Positions 34,754-45,034 of a stretch of DNA of 64,000 bases are shown piece by piece. The stretch comes from Triticum aestivum (Eukaryota > Streptophyta > Magnoliopsida > Poales > Poaceae): assembly GCF_018294505.1 (NCBI RefSeq), contig NC_057813.1:317835191-317899190 (forward strand). Reading direction: 5' to 3'. Under the pieces are notes generated by a model. That model ran no database searches. It was given only the letters and a program-made list of their open reading frames with translations, and was not told the DNA's origin. A program made the position numbers and the translations under genes. Position 1 is the stretch's first letter; each line of letters starts with the position of its first letter.

Positions 34754-35076
34754 GGCTCAGAGGAGAGTTGATCTCCTTGAGGGCGCAATGCAGCCGGGGC
34801 ATTGTCCGGCGCCGGATCCTCTGGCAAAGATTTCTTCCCCCGTTTCGAGGCCATCCCCTCCGGGTCTTTAGAGGCAGTCCTTTTCTTTCCCAGGTTGGGG
34901 GAATTCTCGATTCCTCCCTTCCTGACAGCCTCCTTCGCGGAGGCAGTAGCTCCTTGGTTCCCCTCTTCGCCCTTTGCCGAAAGCATAATCTCCAGCATCC
35001 TGGTTAACACGGGATCCGGCACGGTCTCGGGCAGGGGGGCTGGACACCTGATAAGCTTTGCCTTCGCTATCCACTC

Positions 35077-35155
35077 CTGTTCAAAGGATAGCTCTGTTAA
35101 AGGGAAACTTTATGATGAAAATACGGATGGCGTGTCCAAATACGGGGCTACTTAC
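35077..35155 (-). other. Intron 1 of the antisense gene
   Basis: 79 bp, donor CAA|GTAAGTAG, acceptor TTTGAACAG|GAGTGG, phase 0. It joins the PF04195-like exon to a basic exon. Confidence 0.7.
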
Positions 35156-36028
35156 TTGAGCATCCGGGCGATTGCAGCTCAGACCTGCGTCCTCGGACAA
35201 GTCCGAACACCTTGCTTGTGATCCGAAGAACAATTTGTACATCTCCACAGGCGTCGCGCCCATAAAATGTTGGAGGACTCGCTGTCCCTCCGGATTGAAT
35301 TCCCACAGTCGGAGAGGGCAACATTTGCAGGGCAACATGCGGCGAATTAGCATAACTTGTGCCACTACGGTCAAGTTAATATCTCTTTCTAGGAGATCTT
35401 GAATGCGGTCCTGCAGTAGGGGCACATCTTTGGACGGCCCCCAGATAAGCCCTTCATTGACCCATGACGCTCGCCGTGGTGGGGGACCCGAGTGAAAAGC
35501 AGGTGGCGCCACCCATGTGGTGCCCCTGGGGGCTGTGATGTAAAACCAGTCCCATTGCCATAAGCCGAACTCCTCTTGGAAAGAGACCTCGGGCCATGGA
35601 GCGTCGGCCATCTTGCTTATGATAGCTCCTCCGCACTCAGCGTGCTGCCCCTCGATCATCTTCGGTTCCACCTTGAAGGTTCTAAGCCACAATCCGAAGT
35701 GAGGAGTAATATGGAGGAAGGCCTCACACACGACAATGAATGATGAGATTTGGAGGATGGACTCCGGAGCTAAGTCGTGGAATTCTAGCCCGTAATAAAA
35801 CATAAGCCCCCTCACGAAGGGATCAATCGGGAAGCCTAGCCCCCAAAGGAAGTGAGATGTGAACACCGCGCTCTCACCGGGCTGGGGAGTGGGAATGGCC
35901 TGCCCTTGAGCAGGCAGCCTATGCGAGATTTCGCCGGTTAGATACCTGACATCTCTCAGCTTTCGCGCGTCTTCTTCCGTAACGAAGGAAGGCATCCACC
36001 GGCCTTGAAGGTCGGAGCCGGACATCAT

Positions 36029-36567
36029 TGAAGGTCCGAAGCTCCTAAAACTAGAGCTTTGGGTGTTAGAACTCGAGGCGAGGGGCGGATTCGATTGGAT
36101 TGAAAAGAAAGGAGTCGAGCCTTGGTCTCTTTAAAGGAGTTGAATACCAAGAGCCCTCCCCGTAACCGTTTGGGACTCACTTTCAATTAGGGAGTCATAC
36201 CAAAAGGCACGGTTGGGTTACCCACGCCCGTATTGATGAGAATCCCGGAATAAGGGGACACGATCTCTGCTTTGACAAGACGTGCCAAGGAAACCGCCTC
36301 GTTAAATGCACTGAGGTGGAACAGTAAAATGATTCGAGTGAAGGCTTGGCCGTGGCGTGATGTCACGCTGCGGAATACGTCAGCAAATTAGATTAGTGCA
36401 GATATTATTCTCTCTACGGGGGTATGTGGAACTTATTTTGCAGAGTCGGACACTATCCTTGTGTTCAACATCTTCTATGAAGTATTCGGAGGAGGAACCC
36501 GCCTTGCAATGCCGAAGACAATTGGCACGCCGGACTCGTCGTCATTGAAGCCTGGTTCAGGGGCTAC
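36029..36567 (-). promoter_or_regulatory. Upstream region of antisense gene and 3' end of Fatima-like element
   Basis: This segment lies between the antisense ATG and the 3' LTR. A minus-strand TTTAAAG near 36131-36137, about 100 bp upstream of the ATG, could be the core promoter. On the plus strand the stretch ends with GGTTCAGGGGCTAC, the polypurine tract before the LTR. Confidence 0.4.
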
Positions 36568-37038
36568 TAAGGGAGTCCTGGATTAGGGGGTGTCCGGATG
36601 GCCGGACTATGACCTTTGGCCGGACTCGCGGACTATGAAGATACAAGATTCAAGACTTCATCCCGTGTCCGGATAGGACTTTCCTTGGCATGGAAGGCAA
36701 GCTTGGCGATATGATATGAATATCTCCTCCCACCGTAACCAACTCTATGTAACCCTAGCCCTCTCCGGTGTCTATATAAACCGGAGAGTTTTAGTCCGTA
36801 GGACGAACAACAATCATACCATAGGCTAGCTTCTAGGGTTTAGCCTCTCTGATCTCGTGGTAGATCAACTCTTGTACTACCCATATCATCAATATTAATC
36901 AAGCAGGAGTAGGGTTTTACCTCCATCGAGAGGGCCCGAACCCGGGTAAAACATCATGTCCCTTGTCTCATGTTACCATCCGCCTAGACGCACAGTTCGG
37001 GACCCCATACCCGAGATCCGCCGGTTTTGACACTGACA
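36568..37038 (+). repeat. 3' LTR of Fatima-like element
   Basis: 471 bp. The first dinucleotide is TA rather than TG, so the terminus has mutated since insertion. TATATAAA is at 36773-36780. The end CACTGACA is followed by the right target copy gtcat. Confidence 0.86.
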
Positions 37039-37159
37039 GTCATCTCGTATTAGAGCCTTGCCGCTGGGCCGTACCAGGCCATCGGGGAGCCATGCCGTGG
37101 GCTGCAGGCAGGCAAGTCTGGGTACCCTGGTTCCTTGAAAGCCGATAGGTAATATTTCA
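37039..37159 (-). repeat. Gypsy X 5' LTR (LTR B), second segment
   Basis: Resumes LTR B after the Fatima-like insertion and matches LTR A at 'gggccgtacc', 'ggcaggcaagtctgggtaccctggtt'-type words up to about 37147-37159. The exact edge is uncertain; the string ggtaat is shared by both LTRs just before the likely end at 37159. Confidence 0.65.
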
Positions 37160-38640
37160 CATGTTAATCTAAGGATGCTAAAAAATTGAGGCACTAGTTT
37201 GCCATGTTATAGCCATTGATAAAATGAAGTAATAATACAGTTCAAGTTGAGTTGTTGTTTCATATCATTTCCTATGAGGATAATGAGGATGCATCTCTCT
37301 GTGACTATAGAGTTCATCAGTTACTCCCATTGTTAATGTAATGGATGTTTTAAATATTTTTTTTCTTTTTTTTCAAGCAAATAGGGATGCTAGCATTTAG
37401 TTGCTCTCTTGTCTTTGCACAATAGGATCCTACTCCTTTGAAGAAGAATATGGAGTGTGTGAAGTGCCTAGTTCGGACTATGCAAGTATGAAGAAGCCTA
37501 GTCTCTTCTTATCAGAAGGGAGCAGTTGAAGACATTACTGCCCACAAGAACAAACTAATTTCAGCTCAGAAGGACTCACATATCTCCATCTTTGTTGTTG
37601 TGATGGCCAATACAATGTTGTTTTAGGATTCTTCCTGGTGAGTTCCATTTTTATAATGTGTGCTCTGCATGGATCATGTATGTCCTATTTAAACTGTGGA
37701 TTCGTAACTGTAAATTCATAATACAGTTTGCTACATACTAATCACTTTTTTGTATTTATGCAAATAGGGATTCTCAACTTGATTTCACTGGGGATTGCAC
37801 AAAATGTTCTGATGGTTCGTGCCCTCCATAATACTTCATCATGCACAATACATCGAATGTTCTCGAATCATTCATCACCACCTTCAGCCACAAAATTAGC
37901 TGCAAGAAAGGAGGTGTCGATGTGTTCAAGGCGTTGCAACATACAAAGGCAAAATCCTGCAAGCTACGCATGAAGTTGGTTGATTTTAGTGGAACTACAC
38001 AAAAAGAGCAGCTGGTTTATTTAGCGCAAGGTGACATGTCAATGTGCAAACTGATGGCAAACCCCACCCATTCCACAAACGTAGGCATTTGATATTTTGG
38101 AATGGGAAAACCTTGTTAAAGTTTGCTCATTGATGTTTGCAAAAAGACATGCATTTGATATTTTGGAATGGGATAACCTTGTCAAATTTTTCTCATTGAT
38201 GTTAGCAAGAAGACATGTGTTTGATATTTTGGAATGGGACCCCCTTTGCTGTCAGCAGCATTGATTGATTTTTATGTATTTGTGTCTTTAGTTGTGAAGT
38301 AAATATTAGCTCTGACATGTGAATCATTGAGATGCATAATCATCGATTGTTGTGAATGTTGCCTATGAATTTGCTAGGCTTGTGAGTTTGATTGCAATGT
38401 ACAGGCACGCTAAAAAGATGCTCAAACTTCTTGTATGTGTGAAACTGTAGCAAACAAGGTGATCACCATGCGTCCTGAGAATAATGCTAGTACTATTGTT
38501 TTGCATGTTCATCTAATGCCACTCATACAAGAATTCAAACTAATCAGAATAAATTCATTCATACATGGCCGAATTCATATAAACATGCCGGATTTCATTA
38601 CATTTCAGACATTCTTCAACTAAGAAGGGATGCGCTCGAG
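37160..38640. other. Unassigned, AT-rich target DNA of Gypsy X
   Basis: No TE domain or host protein is recognised. Two places look like intron acceptors followed by similar words (ttttcaagcaaataggga near 37375 and tttatgcaaatagggat near 37770), so a decayed transcribed gene or gene fragment is possible. A short lysine-rich frame (37841-38092) contains ALQHTKAKSCKLRMKLVDF. A 66-bp tandem repeat follows at 38085. Confidence 0.35.
38085..38240. repeat. 66-bp tandem repeat, about 2.4 units
   Basis: Units 38085-38150 and 38151-38216 and a partial unit from 38217 share (g)catttgatattttggaatggga, then the ...ttgctcattgatgtt...agacat part. The units differ at several sites. Confidence 0.85.
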
Positions 38641-38925
38641 GTATAATTAATTAACCTAATCTATGATCTCCGGCGCTCATTCCCCGTGTCCGGTTGAGCC
38701 CCAAGAACTAAAGCTTCTTCTCTAGCTCCGACTCCCGAGCCACGGGAAGTAAAGCTGCCTGACTCCACATTGCTGCCGAGCAGCTAATTGGTCGTTGATT
38801 TTCAACCCGCCAAGCTTGGCTTCAACCAGAGGGTAGGAGTGGTGGCCTTAATTGGAACCGAGCGGCAATGACCTACCGTATTCTACTCTTCCTCGTTTTC
38901 TATGTGGTGCCTCCTCGCTGCCCGT

Positions 38926-39170
38926 GGGGCGGGGCCTCGACAGAGCCGGCAATGTCCTCTGCCTCGTTGCCGGCGGGGCAGCGCCTTGGTGGAGCAGGGG
39001 AAATCCGCACCATCATTGCCGGCAGGGCGAGGCCTTAGTAGAGCCGGTGATGTCCTCTACCTCGTTGTTGACGGGGTGGGGCCTCAACGTAGCCAGCAAA
39101 GTCCTCCACCTTGGTACTGGTGGGGCGGCGCCTCGTTGAGCCGGAATTGTCCTCTGCCTCACCGTCGGTC
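38926..39170 (-). repeat. About 48-bp tandem repeat, five units, at the 3' end of a decayed gene
   Basis: Five diverged units of 48-50 bp share ggggc..cgcct...gagccgg..atgtcctctgcctcgttg words. On the minus strand they encode 16-residue units of the type VEDxAGSxEAPP that run off the end of the neighbouring ORF. Confidence 0.75.
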
Positions 39171-39443
39171 TCACCAAACAATGCCTCGCCCGCTTCATCG
39201 CCCTCTTTGTAGGCACCCGCAACCTCCGCCACCCGCATGTGGTACCGCCAGCGTGCGAGGCGGCTCTTGCGGGCGAAGCGGCATGACTCGAGCAGCGCCT
39301 CCTACTCCGCCCGCTCCGAGACAATCTGCTCCTCCGCCTGCAGGTGCTCCTGGAGGACATGGTGGTTGTAGGCGGCATTGGCCTGCTCCTCGGCACGGAC
39401 CTCGCCGATGGTCATGGTGCAATGCCCTGGCGAGGATAGCGTG
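39035..39443 (-). pseudogene. Decayed gene of unknown function, downstream half
   Basis: Continuation of the minus-strand frame that starts at 46826, after removal of the WHAM-like element and one target-site copy. It reads MTIGEVRAEEQANAAYNHHVL, LQEHLQAEEQIVSE, then a TAG at 39302-39304, then RKSRLARWRYHMRVAEVAGAY and acidic 16-residue repeats to a stop at 39035. The helical Glu/Gln/Ala-rich part resembles coiled coil. I do not recognise the family. It could be a gene carried by an unidentified DNA transposon. Confidence 0.5.
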
Positions 39444-40472
39444 TGATGTATACTACACAACTTGTTCTTGTAGACTCGTGTTGGGCCTCCAAGCGCCAAG
39501 TTTTGTAGGACAGTAGCAAATTTCCCTCAAGTGGATGACCTAAGGTTTATGAATCCGTGGGAGGCGAAGGATGAAGATGGTCTCTCTCAAACAACCCTAC
39601 AACCAAATAATAAAAAGTCTCTTGTGTCCCCAACACACCAAATACAATGGTAATTTGGATAGGTGCACTAGTTTGGTGAAGAGATGGTAAAAAAGTGTAG
39701 TAATGATAGTAGATATTGATTTTTGTAATAGGAACAATAAAAACCAGCAAGGTAGCAATTGATAAAACGAAGCACAAACGGTATTGTAATGCTTGAAAAT
39801 AAGGCTTAGGGTCCGTATTTTCGCTAGTGCAATCTCTCAACAATGCTAAACTAAATGGATCGTATAGCCATCCCTCAAAGTGCAATGAAGAATCACTCCA
39901 AAGTTCTTATCTAGCGGAGAACATAGAAGAAATTGTTTGTAGCTATTCTTTCCGATTGATCTATCCAAGGGTTCGTACTAAAATAACACCAAGTTATTCT
40001 TTCCAATCGATGAATCAAGAGTTTGTACTAAAATAACACCAAGTTATTCTTTCCGATTGATCTATTAAGAGTTTGTACAAAAATAACACCAAAGCAAGTT
40101 CAGATTCATAATACTCAATCAAACACATAGAACCTCAAAGAGTACCCCAGGATTTCTACCGGAGAAATAAAAGATGAGAACGTGCATCAACCCCTATGCA
40201 TAGATTACCCCAATGTCACCTCAGGAATCTGCGAGTTGAATGCCAAAACATATCTCAAGTGAATCAATATAATACCCCATTGTCACCACAGGTATTCATA
40301 TGCAAGACATATATCAAGTGCTCTCAAATCCATAAAATTATTCAATCCGATAACAATGAAATATCAAAGGGAAAACTCAATTCATCACAATAAGATAGAG
40401 AGGGAGAAACACCATATGATCCAGCTATATTAACAAAGCCTGCGATACATCAAGATCGTGCCATCTCAAGAA

Positions 40473-40506
<34 letters not shown>

Positions 40507-41064
40507 AACTCATAGCTACTGGTACAAACCATCAGCCCCGAGGGTGGACTACTCCCTCCTCATCATGGTGGCCGCCAGGATGATGAAGATGGCCACCGGT
40601 GATGATTTCCCATCCGATGGAGTGCTGGAATGGGGTCTAGATTAGTTTTTCGTGGCTACAGAGGCTTGTGGCGGCAGAGCTTCTGATCTAGGGTTATCTC
40701 GGATGGTTTCTCTATTTATAGGATTTTTGTCGTCGGTTTCACGCGAAGATGGGCCTCGAGGTGAGCACAACCCACCGGGGCAAGTCAGGTCCCTCAGGGG
40801 CGCCTGGTGCGTTGTGCCGTCCTCGTGGCTCTTCTGACCCTCCCACAAAACTTCGGGGGTCTCTTTTGTTCCAAAAAAATTGTCAAAAAGTTTCAGCTCA
40901 TTTGGAGAACTTTCATTTCTGCATAAAAAACAACACCACGGTAGTTCTGCTGAAAACATCGTCAGTCCGGGTTAGTTCCTTGCAAATCATACCAAAACCA
41001 TATAAAATTGTTGTAAACATGGCATGAATACTTCATAAATTGTAGATACGTTGGAGACATATCA
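39444..41064 (-). repeat. 3' LTR of WHAM-like element
   Basis: 1621 bp, with a minus-strand TATAAATA at 40713-40720 and a (GA)n run at 40476-40502. Compared with the other LTR it differs at several percent of sites by eye. Confidence 0.85.
40476..40502. repeat. (GA)n microsatellite in LTR
   Basis: About 13 uninterrupted GA units; the homologous site in the other LTR (about 46064-46094) is interrupted by gatagaca. Confidence 0.9.
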
Positions 41065-44006
41065 CCATCCCCAAGCTTAATTCCTACGCATCCTCGAGTA
41101 GGTAAATGATAAAAGAAATAATTTATGAAGTGTGAATGCTAGCATAGTGCATAAGTTTGGTCAATGATAATTTCAATCACTTTTCCTAGCATCATAACAA
41201 CTACTATTTCTCATAAAACTCATCATGACAAAGTAGCAACCAATTCACATGTTAAGGTTCAAAAGATGAATTATCTTGAAACTCAACAACCTATACACTT
41301 AGTCACCAAACAATTGCAATTCAACTTATTCAACAGAGTCTAAGTAAGAACTCCACATATTCAATCATCATATAGTCTTCCATGAGTTCTAGTACTCAAA
41401 GCATATTCTCAAAACAAATGGCATCCATCGAACACAGAGAAAGATAGGGGCTTAATATTTTGCCTCCCAACTCATTTATCATAAAGATAATTGTCAACAA
41501 TAATAAATCATGATCAAATATATTTGACTCGTCATATGTGCCTAGATATTTCCCCACCACATGATGCTTGCCAACTAGAGAATAATTGAGGTTGAAATGA
41601 GAATGCATACTATTGACACTTTGCATAAAAGTAAATACTGAAAAGTAAAATATAGGCCCTTCGCAGAGGGAAGCAGAGGTTGTCATGCGCTTTTTATTTG
41701 GATGCCCAAGCTCTTAATACAAAGGAATGTCACGTTATATTGCCCCTTATTATAGCAACCTTTATTATGCAGTCCGTCGCTTTTATTACTTTGCCATCAA
41801 AAGTTTGTACAACGCTAAATTTTCCCTTATAATAAAAGATCAAACATATTTAGGAGCAATTTTTATTGATTTATGCATCGATGACAACTTACTTGAAGGA
41901 TCTTATTCAATCCATATGTAGGTATAGTGGTCACTCATGGCAAGAAATTGGATTTAAGGGTTTTTGGATGCACAAGTAGTATCTCTACTTAGTACGAGTT
42001 TTTGGCTAGCAAAAGATCCTAGGAAAACACCACATGTTGGAGGATCCATAACAATATAAATTCTATGCAAATATACCCAAACATAACTCATTACATTGTC
42101 TTCCTTGTCCAACTTCAACTAATTTGCTCACAATCATAGAAAATGTCCAAGATAATATATTTGCATGTGAAAGTTCTCTTCCTTATACTAATCCTTCATG
42201 AATTGCTTGTATGACCAATATTGTGATTGTCAAGCTTAAAAAAATCACTTTCTAAACCAAATTGAAGCTACTACTAGGCATGATATGAGCATATAATTTC
42301 AACTTCATTATACTCAATTCATTCAACAATTTACTCATAGGATGTAAGTGAAGCACAAGAGTAAATGACAAACTACTCCAAAAAGATATAAGTGAAGATC
42401 AAGCGAGTAGTTAAGTAAATTGGTAGCTATTTAAGGACTCTCTCTTATTTAAAAACTTTCAAATCTAAGTATTTTATTAAAACAGTAAGCAAAACAAAAT
42501 AAAATGACATTCCAAGAATAGCACATATCATGTGAAGAAGCAAAAACTTAGGTTCAACAAAGGCTAACCGATAGTTGTTGATGAAGAAAGCTGGGGTGCG
42601 TTAGATGCTTGAGACTTCTTGGAATATTAACTTGGGATGCCTTGGGCATCCCCAAGCTTGAGCTTTTGTGTCTCCTTAATTCTTTTATATCACGATTTCC
42701 CTAAATCTTAAAAACTTCATCCACACAAAACTCAACAAGAACTCGTGAGATAAGTTAGTATAAATCAATGCAACACCTTATCATTCTCTACTGTAGCAAA
42801 TCACTAAAATTATTATTTAACATTGCATACGAAATGTGCATATTTAATACTCCTATCCTCAAATAGAATCATTAAACATCAAACATATGCAAACAATGTA
42901 AACATAATAGCAATCTGCCAAAACAGGACATTCTGTAAAGATTGCAAGAAGATTCATACTTCTAGAACTTCAAAAATTCTGAAAATTTACCAAAGTGTAG
43001 AAAATTTACCATATCTTATTGTGCAAAAAGTTTCAACATTTTATCACATTCTGACTTTTTTCAAGAATTCACACACTAGCGTGCAACTTTCTATTTTCGA
43101 ACAACAACATATAGACTTGCAAAATAAGCAAGGCAAAGGCTATACTTGACATTTTTATTGAAATAAAAGATACAAAGCATTATTATAAATAAGAGCAAAC
43201 AAATAAACAAAAGAAAATGACGCTCCAAGAAAAACTCATATCACGTGACGAATACAAATATAGCCTCAAGTAAGGTTACCGATATTGTTGGAGACGAAAG
43301 AGGGGATGCCTTCCGGGGCATCCCCAAGCTTGGTTGCTTGGATCTTTGTTCAATATTACCTTGGGGGTGCCTTGGGCATCCCCAAGCTTAGGGTCTTGTC
43401 ACTCCTCATTCTGCTCATATCGATATCTCACCCAAAATTTAAAAACTTCAATCACACAAAACATAACGGAACTTCGTGAGATAGGTTAGTATTATAAAGA
43501 AAAATCATTCACTTTGGTACTGTCAAAGGCAAGATTCATAATTGCTTCACACAATGCCTATTGTACCTTATCATTTCCACGATTTATATTGAGCAATATA
43601 AGTCATAGAAACTAGGAAACAAGCAAACTATGCATTGGAAACAGAATCTGTCAAAAACATAACAGTATGTAGTAATCTTGACTCTAACCATACTTCTGTA
43701 ACTCCAAAAATTCTGCAAAACTAGGACAATGTAGGAAATGTTTATATCAATCTTGTGTAAAAAATTCAGAAGCTTTCGTCAATTCTGTGATTTTTGAAAA
43801 CTGTTTTACTAGACACAAAAATTTGTGCTTTCCAACAAGATCAAATCAACTATCATCCACACTATCCCGACGACTTTACTTGGCACTTTATTGAAGCAAA
43901 AGCTATAAAACAAGATTACTACGGTAGCTTAATCATGTGAACACACAAAACCAGTAGGTAAAAGTGTTGGGTTGTCTCCCAACAAGCGCTTCTCTTTAAT
44001 GCCTTT
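41065..44006 (-). other. Internal region of WHAM-like element, non-coding part
   Basis: About 2.9 kb of AT-rich DNA. Repeated words such as ccttgggcatccccaagctt (about 42640, 43310 and 43370) match, in reverse, the internal region of the Sabrina-like element near 55060-55150. I see no gene. Confidence 0.6.
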
Positions 44007-44810
44007 TTAGGTAGACATGATGATTTCAATGATGCTCACATAAAGAAAGTATTGAAACATAACAAGAGCATCATGAAACACATGGCAAGCACATTTAAGC
44101 CAAACCCACTTCCTATGCATAAGGATTTTGTGAGCAAATAACTTTTGGGAGCAAGAATCAACTAGCACAGGAAGGAAAAACAAGTGCAACTTCAAGATTT
44201 TCAACACATAGAGAGGAAACTTGATATTAGTGAGAAGCCTACAAGCATATGTTCCTCTCTCATAAAAAATTTCAGTAGCATCATGAATGAATTCAACAAT
44301 ATAACTACCATATAAAGCATTCTTTTCCTGATCCACAAGCATAGAAATTTTATTACTCTCCACATAAGAAAATTTATTCTCACAATTAGTAGTGGGAGCA
44401 AACTCAACAAAATAACTATCATGGAATTGAAAATTCAAATCATGATGACAAGTTTCATGGTTATCATTATTCTTTATAGAATACATGTCATCACAATAAT
44501 CATCAAAGGTAGCAACTTTATTCTCATAATCAATTGAAACCTCTTCCAGCATAGTGGATTCATCATTAAATAATGTCATGACCTCTCCAAAACCACTATC
44601 ATCGATATAATAATCATAAATAGGAGGCATGAAATCATCATAGTAAATTTTTCATCAAAACTTGGGCGATTAAAAATATCATCTTCATCAAACATAGCAT
44701 CCCCAAACTTATGGCTTTGCATATCGTTAGCATCATGGATATTCAAAGAGTTCATACCAACAACATTGCAATCATGCTCATCATCCAAAGATTTTTTTCT
44801 CAAATATTTT
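44007..44810 (-). pseudogene. Internal ORF of WHAM-like element, broken
   Basis: Frames 44803-44640 and 44630-44007 together encode an acidic protein (FGDAMFDEDDIFNRPSFDEKF, YDYYIDDSGFGEVMTLFNDES), then LMHRKWVWLKCACHVF near the end. A frame change lies near 44640. The end resembles PMHRKRVRLRHCLIYV in the Sabrina-like ORF at 54330-54370, so the two are homologous. No known catalytic domain is visible; the role is unknown. Confidence 0.6.
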
Positions 44811-45004
44811 ATAGAATTCTTCTTCTGTCAATCGAGCACAATACTCCTTTCCATCATTTTCACAGAAGTCATTTTAAAGATGGATAATATGATGCAACCT
44901 CAATTACATTTTTTGGAGTTTTAGTTTCATAAACCAAACTAGTGACAAAACAAGAAACTAAAAGATTCAATTGCAAGATCTAAAGATATACCTTCATGCA
45001 CTCA

Positions 45005-45023
45005 CCTCCCCGGCAACGACGCC
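45005..45023 (-). promoter_or_regulatory. Primer-binding site of WHAM-like element
   Basis: The minus strand reads TGGCGTCGTTGCCGGGGA shortly after the LTR end at 45035. This is the Athila-type primer site TGGCGCCGTTGCCGGGGA with one change. Confidence 0.75.
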
Positions 45024-45034
45024 AGAACAGAGCT

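Larger units (their letters stand above)
33142..36028 (-). pseudogene. Antisense five-exon gene, putative gypsy-type transposon protein (PF04195-like)
   Basis: The gene runs antisense to gag and starts at ATG 36028. Proposed exons are 36028-35156, 35076-34754, 34673-34340, 34193-34079 and 34009-33142. The introns (79, 80, 146 and 69 bp) all have GT-AG ends (GTAAGTAG, GTAAGTAA, GTACGTGA, GTATGCTC), and reading phase is kept at every junction. Exon 1 holds FLWGLGFPIDPFVRGLMFYYGLEFHDLAPESI, ISSFIVVCEAFLHITPHFGLWL and HAECGGAIISK, which I recognise as the 'putative gypsy type transposon' domain of Tat elements. Exon 2 is basic and lysine-rich. Exons 4-5 look coiled-coil (AELARAKEQARKSDAAAVKVAEELKAE). 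A missing base near 33852 breaks exon 5. Without it the product would be about 835 residues. Its function is unknown. Confidence 0.8.
28457..37038 (+). mobile_element. Non-autonomous Tat-type Gypsy element (Fatima-like) with antisense gene
   Basis: LTRs lie at 28457-28928 and 36568-37038. The internal region holds gag and protease on the plus strand and a spliced antisense gene on the minus strand, but no RT, RNase H or integrase. The flanks gtcgt (28452-28456) and gtcat (37039-37043) form a 5-bp target-site duplication with one mismatch inside LTR B. I counted about 23 LTR differences in 471 bp (about 5%). The LTR start TGAGGGAGTCC and the words 'ggccggactatgacc' are what I know from the Fatima family; this label is tentative. 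Confidence 0.85.

Noticed and set aside
35081..36028. Possible independent host gene (315 codons)
   Set aside because: It lies within LTRs with a target duplication and matches the known gypsy-type antisense ORF family. Its last codons are intron 1 read-through.
11369..37159. LTR A and LTR B as the two LTRs of one young element
   Set aside because: By eye they match at only about 75%, and the primer-site side of A faces Y gag-pol. They belong to related but different elements.
40476..40502. (GA)n run as a possible GAGA-type regulatory element
   Set aside because: It is a variable microsatellite, interrupted in the other LTR; no evidence of function.
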